Of a stretch of 64,000 bases of DNA, positions 34,046 through 42,477 are shown one piece after another. Position 1 is the stretch's first letter; every line of letters starts with the position of its first letter. Origin of the DNA: CAVQUE01 sp046290435 (lineage in GTDB: Bacteria; Actinomycetota; Acidimicrobiia; Acidimicrobiales; UBA8592); NCBI GenBank assembly GCA_046290435.1, contig JBKAGO010000066.1, positions 62,001-126,000 of the forward strand, in the 5' to 3' direction. The notes below the pieces were generated by a model. The model was given only the letters and a program-made list of their open reading frames with translations, was not told where the DNA came from and ran no database searches. Both the position numbers and the translations under genes were made by a program.

Positions 34046-35023
34046 TCAGTTCGGCAGGGCCACGTGGGTGAAGTCGTCGGGCACCACGACGTCGTCGAAC
34101 ACGGCGCCGGCCTCTGCTCGGAAGCCCGCGAGGTCGTCGTAACGCTCGGAGAAGTGCGACAGCACGAGCCGCCGCGCCCCGGCCCGACGGGCCAGCGTCG
34201 CGGCCTGCGACGCCGTCATGTGCCCGTTGGCAGCGGCGCGGTCGGACTCGGCGTCGAGGTAGGTGGCCTCGCACACCAACAGATCGACGTCGCGGGCCAG
34301 GATCTCGGCGTTGGCGCAGGGCCGAGTGTCCATCACGAACGCGAACGACCTGCCGCGCCGCATCTCGCTGACGTCGGCCAAACGGACCGTGCCGGCAGCG
34401 ACATCGACTTCGCCGTCGCGTCGGAGTTGCCCCGCGTCGGCGCCCTCGACGCCGACCTCGGCGAGCAGATCGGGGACCAGATGTCGCCGGGGCGGTTCCT
34501 CGATGCGCCAGCCCATGGCCGGGACCGTGTGGTCGAGGGCCAGGCCCGTCAGGTCGAAGTGGGGCAGCCGCAGTGTCTCGCCCGACCGGTGGGGGAAGCG
34601 GTCGATGCCCAGATCGAAGTCGATGGCCGAACCGCCGAGGAGCCGATCGACGTGCTCGTCGCCCCAGTCGCCGTAGTGCAGGGTGACCCGCGACGGCCTG
34701 CCGGACAGCCGTCGCCGCTGGAGCAGCCCCGGCAGGCCCAGGCAGTGATCGCCGTGGAAGTGGGTGATGAGGACCCGGTCGACACGCCCGACGTGCACGC
34801 CGGCCTGCATCATCAGCTGCTGGGTGTTCTCGCCGGGATCGATGACGACCAGTTCGTCCTTCCAGCGCAGCACGTAGCTGCTCTGGTTGCGGGTGGCGGT
34901 GGGTGTCTGGGCCGACGTCCCGAGGACGACCAACTCCCGGGCGACGGTGGAAGGGCGGGTCCTGCCGGCGGCGGGCGCCGTGAACGGTTCCCGGGGCGGA
35001 GATCGGGGGTGGAGGGACGTCAT
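34046..35023 (-). CDS. ribonuclease Z-type metallo-beta-lactamase
   Basis: A 325-residue MBL-fold nuclease. The metal motif HFHGDH occupies residues 88-93 (HxHxDH), and the later ALDHTVPAMGWRIEE and AFVMDTRPCANAEIL are RNase Z elements. It would mature the 3' ends of tRNAs lacking encoded CCA, consistent with the three tRNA genes here, none of which encodes CCA. The first 27 residues look disordered. It overlaps the upstream permease stop by four bases (ATGA), an unexpected operon partnership. Confidence 0.88.
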   Translation of the reverse strand: MTSLHPRSPPREPFTAPAAGRTRPSTVARELVVLGTSAQTPTATRNQSSYVLRWKDELVVIDPGENTQQLMMQAGVHVGRVDRVLITHFHGDHCLGLPGLLQRRRLSGRPSRVTLHYGDWGDEHVDRLLGGSAIDFDLGIDRFPHRSGETLRLPHFDLTGLALDHTVPAMGWRIEEPPRRHLVPDLLAEVGVEGADAGQLRRDGEVDVAAGTVRLADVSEMRRGRSFAFVMDTRPCANAEILARDVDLLVCEATYLDAESDRAAANGHMTASQAATLARRAGARRLVLSHFSERYDDLAGFRAEAGAVFDDVVVPDDFTHVALPN

Positions 35024-37578
35024 GTCGTGGCGATCGCCCGAAGCACGTCGAGCTTGGCCGCCCGCCGCGCCGGTCGTATCGCCGCGACCACCCCGGCCAC
35101 GGCGGCGATCGCGGCGATGACCAGCAGGGTCTGGTACGGGAACACGAACTGCGAGAACCCTTCGTCGCGCAGCGCCTCGACCATGACCCAGCCGAAGAAC
35201 ACCCCGATCACCATCCCGAGGACCGTGCCGAAAACGGCGATCATGACCGACTCCCACCGCACCGTCGCCCGCAGTTGCGGGCGGGTCATGCCGACGGCAC
35301 GGAGCAGCCCGAGCTCGCGTGTCCGCTCGACGATGGACAGCGCCAAGGTGTTGGCGATGCCGATGAGCGCAATGATGATGGCGAGCGCCAGCAGCGCGTA
35401 GACCAGGCCCAGGAGCTGGTTGATCTGGTCCGCCTGGGCCTGCTTGAACTCCTGCAGGTCCTGCACCTCGGCGTTCGCATAGCCGGCGGCGACCGATTCC
35501 ACCGCCGTCCGGGCCTGCTCGGGGGTCGCTCCCTCGGCGCGCAGCACGTACACCTGGAAGTCGAACTGATCGCGGTAGTTCGCCTCGTAGGCCGGTGCAC
35601 CGATGACGAAGTTGCCCGTCAGGTCGTCCTCGGTGAACAACACCGCCACCTCGAAGACCTGAGTGCCCGTCTCGGCGAAACGCACCGGCACGGTGTCGCC
35701 GATGCTCCACCCCTGTTCGTCGGCGTACTCGTCGTGGACGGCGAGGTCGTTCTCGTCGAGTGACTCGACGGAGCCCTCGACGACGCCGACGTCGACGATG
35801 TCGCCCATCGTGGCCGGGTCGACCCCGAACAAGACGCTGCTCTCGCCGTCGATCTCCGCGAACCCCAGCCGCACGCCCGAGGCCGCCTCGACCTCGGGCA
35901 GCTCGTTGAGCTCCGCCGCCAACTCGGGGCTGAGGCCCCCGAAGCCGAACGATCCGGAATCGATGACGAGATCGCCGACGAATGCCTCGTCGATGGTCTC
36001 GGCGATCGATGCGTTCGCCGACGCCGCGAAGATCGTGATCGCCGACACCAACCCCACCCCGATCATCAGTGCCGCGGCCGTGGTACTGGTGCGCTTGGGA
36101 TTGCGGATGGTGTTCTCCTGGGCGAGCTCGCCGGGCACACCCCGCGACGCCGCTATGGGGCGCCCGACGGCGCGCGCGTACGGCGCCACGGCCAGCGGAC
36201 TCAGCGCCGCCACCGCCAAGAAGACGCCGGCGGCCCCGGGGCCGATCACCAAGAGCCGGTCGGGGGGCGACCCGAACAGGCCCCACAACAGCAACGCGAG
36301 GCCGGTGCCGAGCAGGACTGCGCCGAGCACCAGGCGGGTCCTGAGGCTGCCGAGTCCGTCGGCGGTGCTGGTGCGCAGCGCTTCCATCGGGGCGATCGCC
36401 GAGGCGCGCCGCGAGGGCACAACCGCCGAGACGGCGGTGACCCCGATACCCACGGCGAGTGACACCCAGACGGTGTCTGCTTCGAACACCAGCGAGCCGG
36501 TGGGGATGTCGATGCCGAAGCCTGCCAGGAGCTGTTTCAACAGCGATGCGACGCCGAGCCCGGCGACGATGCCGAGCACCGACGCGGCCAGGCCGACGAT
36601 GACCGCCTCGAGCATCACCGACCCCAGGATCTGACCCCGACCCGCGCCGAGCGCACGCAGCAGGGCGAGCTCGCGGGTTCGTTGGGCCAGGATGATCGAG
36701 AACGTGTTGTAGATGATGAACGCCGCGACGAACAGCGCGACGACGGCGAACACCAGCATGAACGTGTTGAAGAAGCCGAGCGCCGACTCGACGTCGTCCT
36801 GGTTCTCGGTGGTCAGGGCCTCGCCGGTGATGACCTCGGTGCCCGCCCCGCCGGGTGCGGCCGTGAGGGCCGTGGCGACCCGGTCCGCCAGCTCCTGCTG
36901 GCCGATGCCGTCGGCGCCGACGGCGCTGACGGTGTCGACGCGGCCTGGCTCGCCGAGGACCCGCTGCGCGGTCTCCGGCGTGAAGATCGTGATCGACGAT
37001 CCCAGCGCGGTGTCGGCATCGCCGAACGTGGCGATGCCACTGACGCGGAACTGCTCGGGCGGCCCCTCGAGGAGCACGGTCACGGTGTCGCCCACCGAGA
37101 ACGGACCCTGGTCGGCGCTGAAGCGGTCGATCACGACCTCGTCGGGCTCCCGTGGCGGTTCGCCCTCGACCATGACCATGGGGTTGAGTTCGTCGACGTC
37201 GGTCCAGTTGAACCCGAACGTGGGGGCTCCCTGGCCCGGATTGCCGATGGGGTCGCCGTCGACGTCGACGAGTTGGGCATAGCCGGTGATGTCGGCGTCG
37301 GCGGCGACGACACCGTCGACGTCACGCACGATGCCCAGGACGCGCTCGTCGATGGTGCCGCGGATCTCGGCGAAGTCGGCGTCGATGACCTCGTCGCTGC
37401 GCACGACGACGTCGACCTCTTCGTAGATGTCGGCGAAGAGATCGTCGAAGGTGCTGCCGATCGTGTCGATGAGCACCATCGAGCCCGCGAGGAACGCGAC
37501 ACCGATCATGACCGACAGCGACGTCGACACCAGACGGAACTTGCGGGCGAAGAGGTTCTCGAGGGCGAGGCGGTACAT
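35020..37578 (-). CDS. MacB/FtsX-type ABC exporter permease (duplicated)
   Basis: An 852-residue permease with the long duplicated form: an N-terminal helix (about 20-40), a large extracellular MacB-like periplasmic core (about 45-260), three membrane helices with an FtsX domain (about 265-395), then a second helix/extracellular/FtsX unit to the C-terminus. Typical segments include RTRELALLRALGAGRGQI and RTRELGLLRAVGMTRPQL, the coupling motifs of both FtsX domains. It pairs with the ATPase gene 12 bases upstream. Substrate unknown; lipoprotein- or mechanotransmission-type roles are usual. Confidence 0.92.
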   Translation of the reverse strand: MYRLALENLFARKFRLVSTSLSVMIGVAFLAGSMVLIDTIGSTFDDLFADIYEEVDVVVRSDEVIDADFAEIRGTIDERVLGIVRDVDGVVAADADITGYAQLVDVDGDPIGNPGQGAPTFGFNWTDVDELNPMVMVEGEPPREPDEVVIDRFSADQGPFSVGDTVTVLLEGPPEQFRVSGIATFGDADTALGSSITIFTPETAQRVLGEPGRVDTVSAVGADGIGQQELADRVATALTAAPGGAGTEVITGEALTTENQDDVESALGFFNTFMLVFAVVALFVAAFIIYNTFSIILAQRTRELALLRALGAGRGQILGSVMLEAVIVGLAASVLGIVAGLGVASLLKQLLAGFGIDIPTGSLVFEADTVWVSLAVGIGVTAVSAVVPSRRASAIAPMEALRTSTADGLGSLRTRLVLGAVLLGTGLALLLWGLFGSPPDRLLVIGPGAAGVFLAVAALSPLAVAPYARAVGRPIAASRGVPGELAQENTIRNPKRTSTTAAALMIGVGLVSAITIFAASANASIAETIDEAFVGDLVIDSGSFGFGGLSPELAAELNELPEVEAASGVRLGFAEIDGESSVLFGVDPATMGDIVDVGVVEGSVESLDENDLAVHDEYADEQGWSIGDTVPVRFAETGTQVFEVAVLFTEDDLTGNFVIGAPAYEANYRDQFDFQVYVLRAEGATPEQARTAVESVAAGYANAEVQDLQEFKQAQADQINQLLGLVYALLALAIIIALIGIANTLALSIVERTRELGLLRAVGMTRPQLRATVRWESVMIAVFGTVLGMVIGVFFGWVMVEALRDEGFSQFVFPYQTLLVIAAIAAVAGVVAAIRPARRAAKLDVLRAIATT

Positions 37579-37590
37579 GGTGGGTGACCC

Positions 37591-38394
37591 TCAGCCTTCG
37601 AGGGCCTTGAGCCGCTCGAGGATCGCGGCGGTGCTGGGTGCGTGCATCTCGTCGACGATGCGACCGTCGCCCAGGAACACCACGTGGTCCGCATACGCGG
37701 CGGCCGCGGCGTCGTGGGTCACCATCACCACGGCCTGGTGGAGATCGTCGACCGCGCTGCGCAGGAGCCCCATGACCTCCTGCCCCGAGGCCGAGTCGAG
37801 GTTGCCCGTGGGTTCGTCGGCGAAGATGATCGCCGGGCGGTTCACGAGGGCCCGGGCCACCGCGACCCGTTGTTGCTGGCCGCCCGACAGCTCAGAGGGA
37901 CGGTGGTGCAGGCGGTCCTGCAGCCCGAGGGTGGTCACGACGGCGTCGAACCACTCCCGGTCGACGCTGCGGCGCCCCAGCCGGAGTTGCAGGGTGATGT
38001 TCTTCTCCGCCGTGAGGGTCGGCACGAGGTTGAAGGCCTGGAACACGAAGCCGATGCGGTCGCGGCGCAGCACCGTGAGCCCGCGGTCGTCGAGCGTGCC
38101 GAGGTCGACGCCGTCGACGAGCACGCGGCCCGACGTGATGCGCTCGAGGCCGGCCATGCAGTGCAACAGGGTCGACTTCCCGGAGCCCGACGGGCCCATG
38201 ATGGCGCTGAAGCGCCGGCCGGCGAAGTCGATGCTGACGCCGTCGAGTGCACGGACCTCGGTGGCGTCCTCGCCGTAGACCTTCACGATCGCCTCGGCCT
38301 GTGCGGCCATGGCGGCGGGCGTCTCGGTGGGGGACGCGGGGCTGTCGATGCCGGGTTCCGCCGCGACCTGGGTCCGGGTGAATGAGCGAGCCAT
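37591..38394 (-). CDS. ABC transporter ATP-binding protein (LolD/MacB type)
   Basis: A 267-residue ATPase with a 25-residue N-terminal extension. Walker A GPSGSGKST, Q-loop FVFQAFNLVP, signature LSGGQQQR and Walker B IIFADEPTGNLD followed by the H-loop MVTHD are all intact. The LRRDRIGFVFQAFNL/DEPTGNLDS wording is that of exporter ATPases of the LolD/MacB/FtsE group. It drives the FtsX-type permease encoded next. The start has GGAGGAGGA 8 bases upstream. Confidence 0.94.
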   Translation of the reverse strand: MARSFTRTQVAAEPGIDSPASPTETPAAMAAQAEAIVKVYGEDATEVRALDGVSIDFAGRRFSAIMGPSGSGKSTLLHCMAGLERITSGRVLVDGVDLGTLDDRGLTVLRRDRIGFVFQAFNLVPTLTAEKNITLQLRLGRRSVDREWFDAVVTTLGLQDRLHHRPSELSGGQQQRVAVARALVNRPAIIFADEPTGNLDSASGQEVMGLLRSAVDDLHQAVVMVTHDAAAAAYADHVVFLGDGRIVDEMHAPSTAAILERLKALEG

Positions 38395-38699
38395 CGAAGA
38401 AGTCCTCCTCCAGAGGGGTTGCGAAGAGGCTTACCCGGCAAGCTCGCGTGAAACCCGGGCGCGCCCAAGAGTCGAAAGTCACCCGACCGGCGGCTGTCGC
38501 TCGCCGCTTCCCGGCCGCCCACCGAAGGCGCCCGGCTCGTTGGCGGTCGACGCTTGTCACGGGACGACGCTCGTTGGCGGACGACTTTGTGCCCTGTCGG
38601 GATTCGTCGATCCGGTGCCTCATGGAGGCTGCCGAGGACCGAGCCGGCACCGACGAACCGATCGGCCGCCGGCATACGCCACCGCGAGGAGGAGCGACG
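38395..38699. promoter_or_regulatory. 305-base intergenic region with a 12-base direct repeat
   Basis: Divergent promoter region between the ABC operon and the second universal stress gene. It holds GCTCGTTGGCGG twice, at 38535-38546 and 38569-38580, 34 bases apart (about three helical turns), each followed by TCGAC or ACGAC. No open frame of its own is credible. The spacing suits a regulator binding the same helix face. Confidence 0.4.
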
Positions 38700-39683
38700 A
38701 TGACCGCCGACCACGACCAGATCGAGACGACCCAGACCGAACGGGCGCTGCGGGCGCTGCACGCCGATGACAGCGAGTGGGCACTCGAGGCGGGCGATCT
38801 CGACCGTCTCGCAGCGTTCAGCGAGATCGTCGTGCCACTGGCAGCGGAGCGCGACAGCAGCCGTGGCCTCTACGTCGCAGCCAGGCTCGCAGAGCGCTGG
38901 GACGTGCCGATCCGCCTCATATCGGTGGACCCCACCGGACCGGCCGGTTCGGTCACCATCGCCGCCGGGGGCCGCCTGGAGGGCGCCCGGGCCGCGCTGA
39001 TGGCGCGCCACCCGGCGCTCGAGGTCTCCGACGTCCTCCTCGGCGCCGTCGACGAGCCGGTCGCCGCACTCCACGATGCCCTGACAGCAGGCGACCTCGT
39101 GGTGCTGGCCACCGACGCCGCCGGTACGGGCACGAGGCCGTCGTTCGCCGAAGCGCTGGCCGACCGTTGGGGCGGCCCGCTGCTGCTGATCGGGCCCGAA
39201 GCCGACATCGACCTGGACATCGAACCGGGCGCGGAGATCATCGTGGGCGTCGACGGGTCGGCGCTCGCAGAGCGTGCGCTACCGCTCGCACTGGCGATGG
39301 CCCACCGGTTCGAGCTGCGCCCGCTGCTGATGCAGGTCGTCTCGACGGACCATGCCGCCCAACTGGATCGACTCCGCTCCAGGGGAGAAGCCGTCTCGGA
39401 CAGTGCCTATCTGCGCGACGTCGCCGAACGCCTCGGCGCAGGTTGGGAGATCGTCCACGACGATGATCCCGTCGCGGCGCTGGTGCGTGTCACCGCAGAA
39501 CGCCGGGTGCCGCTGGTGGTGCTGTCGACCCACGGTGCGACCGGCCTGGCCCGCCAGGTCTTCGGCAGCGTCGCGATGGGTGTCGTCCACGGGGCCCGAT
39601 GCCCGGTGCTGGTCCGCAGCGGCTACCGGTCGCGACCCCTGGCGCTGCCGGGCACCACAGCGGCACGCAGGCCCCGGGACTGA
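38700..39683 (+). CDS. universal stress protein (two-domain)
   Basis: A 327-residue protein with two Usp-like halves. The C-terminal domain (about residues 175-315) has VVLSTHGATGLARQVFGSVAMGVV, the complete ATP-binding G-2x-G-9x-GS motif; the N-terminal half (about 35-165) lacks a good motif and may not bind nucleotide. A GAGGAGG sits 7 bases before the start. It is the second tandem Usp gene within 10 kb. Confidence 0.88.
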   Translation: MTADHDQIETTQTERALRALHADDSEWALEAGDLDRLAAFSEIVVPLAAERDSSRGLYVAARLAERWDVPIRLISVDPTGPAGSVTIAAGGRLEGARAALMARHPALEVSDVLLGAVDEPVAALHDALTAGDLVVLATDAAGTGTRPSFAEALADRWGGPLLLIGPEADIDLDIEPGAEIIVGVDGSALAERALPLALAMAHRFELRPLLMQVVSTDHAAQLDRLRSRGEAVSDSAYLRDVAERLGAGWEIVHDDDPVAALVRVTAERRVPLVVLSTHGATGLARQVFGSVAMGVVHGARCPVLVRSGYRSRPLALPGTTAARRPRD

Positions 39684-39686
39684 TCC

Positions 39687-40760
39687 TCACGTTCGGCGAG
39701 GCGCTCCGGTGCTGTCGCGGACGATCAACTCGACGGGAAGGCGGAGCTGGACCGGGAGCCGATCGGGATCCTCGAGTCGCTCCAGCAGTAGCTGGACGGC
39801 CTGTGATCCCATCTCGTCGAAGGCCTGCCGAACGGTCGTGAGGCCCGGCGACATGAGGGCCGCTTCGGGTATGTCGTCGAAGCCGGTGATCGACAGGTCC
39901 GCCGGTACGTCGAGGCCTCGTTTGCGTGCAGCGCGGAGCACGGCCATCGCGGCCTCGTCGGAGGGGGCGACGATCGCGGTGGGAGGATCGGAGAGGTCGA
40001 GCAGCGTCTGGGCGGCTTCGTAGGCGCCGGGCTCGAGGTAGTCGCCGGGCACGACCAGAGCGGGATCGGTGTCGAGCCCAAGGGCGGAGACCGCCTGGCG
40101 GTGGGCCTCGATGCGTTCGGTGGTGGCGGCCCGACCCGCACGTCCGGCGATGGCGCCGATGCGGCGGTGCCCGGCCGCATGGAGGTGGTCGATGATCATC
40201 CACATGCCGCGGGCGTTGTCGGAGATGACGTTGCTGGCGTGCACCGACTGACCATGGTCCACCAGCACGCAGGGCACGTGCCGCTCGGCGAGGGTGGCGG
40301 CGTAGCGCTCGGCTTCGGTGGGGATGACCACGATCAGCCCATCGACGGCACCGTTCGCGAGGCGTTGGACGTAGGTGTGCTCGCGAAGCTCCCGGCGGTG
40401 CGTGGTGCACAGCAGCAGGTCCAGTCCCTCGTCGGCCAGCGCCTGGTCGACGCTGCGCACGATCTGGTTCAGGTAGCTGCTCCCGAGGTCGAACACGACC
40501 AGCCCGACGCAGCCCAGACGTCCGCCGGCGAGTGACCGGGCCCGGGTGTCGGCCACGTAGCCGAGCCGGGCGAGGGCATCTTCGACACGTCGCCGGGTCT
40601 CGGCACTGATGTTGGGCCTGCCGTTGAGCACCCGTGACACCGTGGAGTGCGATACACCGGCGGCGCGTGCGACGTCGACGATGGTGGGTGGGCGCCGGGT
40701 CACGTGGTTGTTCGATCGGTCGTCGGCCACGGGTGCGGGTCGGGACGTGGCGCTGGTCAC
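39687..40760 (-). CDS. LacI-family transcriptional repressor
   Basis: A 357-residue repressor with 22 extra N-terminal residues, then the LacI HTH TIVDVARAAGVSHSTVSRVLNG (about residues 26-47) and hinge helix, and a periplasmic-binding-like ligand domain (RLGCVGLVVFDLGSSYLNQIV ... GFDDIPEAALMSPGLTTV). No sugar genes adjoin it, so the effector and targets are unknown. Two TGCACACGTGTGCA-like palindromes upstream (40787-40800, 40866-40879) are likely operators for autorepression. The GTG start 40760 is 12 bases from a TAGGAT box. Confidence 0.92.
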   Translation of the reverse strand: MTSATSRPAPVADDRSNNHVTRRPPTIVDVARAAGVSHSTVSRVLNGRPNISAETRRRVEDALARLGYVADTRARSLAGGRLGCVGLVVFDLGSSYLNQIVRSVDQALADEGLDLLLCTTHRRELREHTYVQRLANGAVDGLIVVIPTEAERYAATLAERHVPCVLVDHGQSVHASNVISDNARGMWMIIDHLHAAGHRRIGAIAGRAGRAATTERIEAHRQAVSALGLDTDPALVVPGDYLEPGAYEAAQTLLDLSDPPTAIVAPSDEAAMAVLRAARKRGLDVPADLSITGFDDIPEAALMSPGLTTVRQAFDEMGSQAVQLLLERLEDPDRLPVQLRLPVELIVRDSTGAPRRT

Positions 40761-40772
40761 GAGCGACCGCGC

Positions 40773-40778
40773 ATCCTA
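40773..40778 (-). promoter_or_regulatory. -10 box of the lacI-type gene
   Basis: TAGGAT on the minus strand, 12 bases before the GTG start; operator 1 lies just upstream at the -35 position. Confidence 0.45.
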
Positions 40779-40786
40779 GTGGACGA

Positions 40787-40800
40787 TGCACGCGTGTGCA
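40787..40800. promoter_or_regulatory. LacI-type operator 1 (one mismatch)
   Basis: TGCACGCGTGTGCA, palindromic except one position, with the central CG characteristic of LacI-family sites. It covers the -35 zone of the repressor gene. Confidence 0.65.
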
Positions 40801-40865
40801 GTTCGGTCGCTCTGTGGTGGCCGGGATGTCGATGCCGGGGCGTCGTGGTCGCGCGTGGCGGCCGT

Positions 40866-40879
40866 TGCACACGTGTGCA
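40866..40879. promoter_or_regulatory. LacI-type operator 2 (perfect)
   Basis: TGCACACGTGTGCA, a perfect 14-base palindrome 79 bases from operator 1, a spacing compatible with looping. Confidence 0.65.
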
Positions 40880-41048
40880 GCCACCGGTACCGTGTCCGCG
40901 TCGACAGCCGAGTACAACGCTTTGTCCCTGCCCCGGGTCGTTGCGGCGGTGCCACGGGCGGTCGACCACAGGCGGGCGACGTCGACGGCGGAGGTTCGGG
41001 CTCGCACCCGGCCGTCCCCGTCGGCGGCGCCGCCCGGAGGCAGGCTTC

Positions 41049-41094
41049 GTCGGGACGACTGGATTCGAACCAGCGACCCCCTGCTCCCAAAGCA
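41049..41094. repeat. left attachment site: 46-base copy of the tRNA-Pro 3' part
   Basis: Identical over 46 bases to 44034-44079, covering the tRNA-Pro sequence from the anticodon loop to the 3' end. The bases beyond do not continue the tRNA, so this is the displaced original 3' end left by integration. Confidence 0.88.
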
Positions 41095-41333
41095 CGCCGA
41101 GGGCAGTCTGCTGACCAGCGGATTCTCACGAAATCCCTGCTCAGAGGGGGTGTCGCACGGTCTGCTCCTCACCCCTGATATCCGGCATTCGCTGCAGCTA
41201 CGCGCGCGATACGCGCGCGAAAGAGATCGGCGAGGTCGTGTGTTTCGGCGTCGGTGGGCCTTGTCGCGCGTCTGATGTGCCGGCCCGGATAGGCGAGCGT
41301 GGCGCTCGCGCAGCCGCCAGGACGGGTGATGGC

Positions 41334-41672
41334 CTATTCCGGTCCGAGGACGAGGAGGGCCTCGTCGGCGTCTTCGGCGAAGGCTGCGACGGTGTCGTAT
41401 GCGTCGGCGAGGAGTCGGTGGATGTCGTTCGTCGTCGCGTTGCCGACTCGAAGCCAGATGGCCTTTGGCGGTGGGCCGTGGAGAAAGGCGAGCTGGCGGA
41501 AGTCGGAGTCCTTCGATGCGATGACGAAGCCGTGGTCGCCGGCGTACTTCCAGATGTCGGCGTCGGTGGCGGTGTCGAGAGCGAGCTCGACGACGTGGCG
41601 GCTACCCGGGTACTCCATCGCGAGCCGGTGCACGAGGGTGCGGGACAGGTTCTGGTCGAAGAGCAGTTTCAC
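41334..41672 (-). CDS. DUF5615 PIN-like toxin
   Basis: A 112-residue PIN-like domain protein: MKLLFDQNLSRTLVHRL at the N-terminus (Asp6 as first acidic residue), HVVELALDTATDADIWKYA and FVIASKDSDFRQLA carrying later acidic residues. DUF5615 proteins are toxin partners of DUF433 antitoxins. Its GTG overlaps the antitoxin TGA (GTGA), the normal coupled arrangement. Inside the tRNA-Pro islet. Confidence 0.87.
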   Translation of the reverse strand: MKLLFDQNLSRTLVHRLAMEYPGSRHVVELALDTATDADIWKYAGDHGFVIASKDSDFRQLAFLHGPPPKAIWLRVGNATTNDIHRLLADAYDTVAAFAEDADEALLVLGPE

Positions 41673-41890
41673 GCGGGAGCGGCGAGGCGCCGTTCGCGTT
41701 GGGCGGCGAACTCGAGGGCGGCGCGGACGTGAGTGTCGCTGAGCTCGGGAAAGTCGTCGACGATCTCTTGGGAGGTCATGCCGGCGGCGAGGTAGTCGAG
41801 GACGTCATAGACCGCGATGCGCGTGCCGATGAAGCATGGCTTGCCGCTCCGAACGCCGGGGCGGGCTTCGATCACGGTCGTGAGATCCAT
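41669..41890 (-). CDS. DUF433 antitoxin
   Basis: A 73-residue HTH protein with the DUF433 hallmark PGVRSGKPCFIGTRIAVYDVLDYLAAGMT (about residues 10-40) and FPELSDTHVRAALEFAAQRE. It neutralises the DUF5615 toxin encoded immediately downstream and probably binds the operon promoter. The start ATG 41890 lies 4 bases after the stop of a decayed frame. Confidence 0.88.
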   Translation of the reverse strand: MDLTTVIEARPGVRSGKPCFIGTRIAVYDVLDYLAAGMTSQEIVDDFPELSDTHVRAALEFAAQRERRLAAPA

Positions 41891-41894
41891 CGGT

Positions 41895-42190
41895 TCACGG
41901 TAGCCGCGCAGGGCCTGGTGCACGATGGCGCCTCCCGCCGCTTGCCCGTGGGTACCCGAGCGAGCGGGACTGGATCTCGATCGGGCGCTCGGTGCCATCG
42001 AGCATCCGAAGGCGAAGGCTGTCGACTGATTGGTCGACGAGCCCGTAGACCACCAGGGGATGCCCGCCGCCGCGGGATGAGGTCGCAGCCAGGCGAGCGT
42101 CGGGAGCGATCAGTATTGGACCGCGCCCGCCCGAACCGATCCAGAAGAAGAGCGCGGCGCCGTCGCTCGTGCTCGCGCTCAGGATGATCG
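41895..42190 (-). pseudogene. 3' fragment of an unknown protein gene
   Basis: An open frame of about 97 codons without its own start, reading TIILSASTSDGAALFFWIG ... GGHPLVVYGLVDQSVDSLRL up to a TGA four bases before the DUF433 gene. The hydrophobic/charged pattern looks like a real beta-rich protein. It overlaps in another frame with the small TTG-started frame upstream, as if a frameshift or deletion joined two genes. Not recognised. Confidence 0.35.
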
Positions 42191-42310
42191 TCTGGCCTCG
42201 GCCCCGCCCGCCGGGCGGAGGTCCACGCGCTTGAAGGCTTCGCCTTTCGTGGGGTCGAGTTGCCGGTCGATGTCATCGAGGGCTGACCCGGCGAGACGTA
42301 CTGCTCTCAA
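42179..42310 (-). CDS. tiny frame coupled to a 52-residue upstream gene
   Basis: From TTG 42310, overlapping the upstream TGA as TTGA, the frame encodes 43 residues: an opening LRAVRLAGSALDDIDRQLD and a basic end. The beginning is like a small toxin or DNA-binding protein, but the frame ends abruptly and a different frame continues coding-like downstream, so this may be a truncated version of a longer product. Confidence 0.35.
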   Translation of the reverse strand: MRAVRLAGSALDDIDRQLDPTKGEAFKRVDLRPAGGAEARRSS

Positions 42311-42465
42311 CGGCGCCGCAGCGCGGCGGCTATCGCCAGCTCGTGCTCTTCGAGGCTCCGTCGATCGAGTGCCTCTTGTGCGGCCGGCGAGAGCGGCTGG
42401 TTCGGGTCGGCGAATCGGACCTCTGCATCCGTGCCCGCCTCGGTGTCTCGCTGCGATGGTGCCAT
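42307..42465 (-). CDS. 52-residue antitoxin-like protein
   Basis: A short acidic, helical protein: MAPSQRDTEAGTDAEVRFAD ... AAQEALDRRSLEEHELAIA, resembling unstructured antitoxins. A TATTCT box lies 6 bases before the ATG (leaderless), and the stop overlaps the next start (TTGA). Size, composition and coupling suggest an antitoxin of an unrecognised pair. It was found by reading the minus strand; no family is known to me. Confidence 0.5.
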   Translation of the reverse strand: MAPSQRDTEAGTDAEVRFADPNQPLSPAAQEALDRRSLEEHELAIAAALRRR

Positions 42466-42471
42466 CGGCTC

Positions 42472-42477
42472 AGAATA
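42472..42477 (-). promoter_or_regulatory. -10 box for the 52-residue gene
   Basis: TATTCT on the minus strand, 6 bases from ATG 42465. Confidence 0.45.

Noticed and set aside
40786..41178. A 130-codon frame containing GRLDSNQRPPAPK
   Set aside because: That peptide is the translation of the tRNA-Pro fragment; the frame crosses the attachment site and is not a gene.
41202..41220. Replication origin or iteron at the islet left end
   Set aside because: Only two short GC-rich copies (ACGCGCGCGAT), no AT-rich stretch and no Rep gene.
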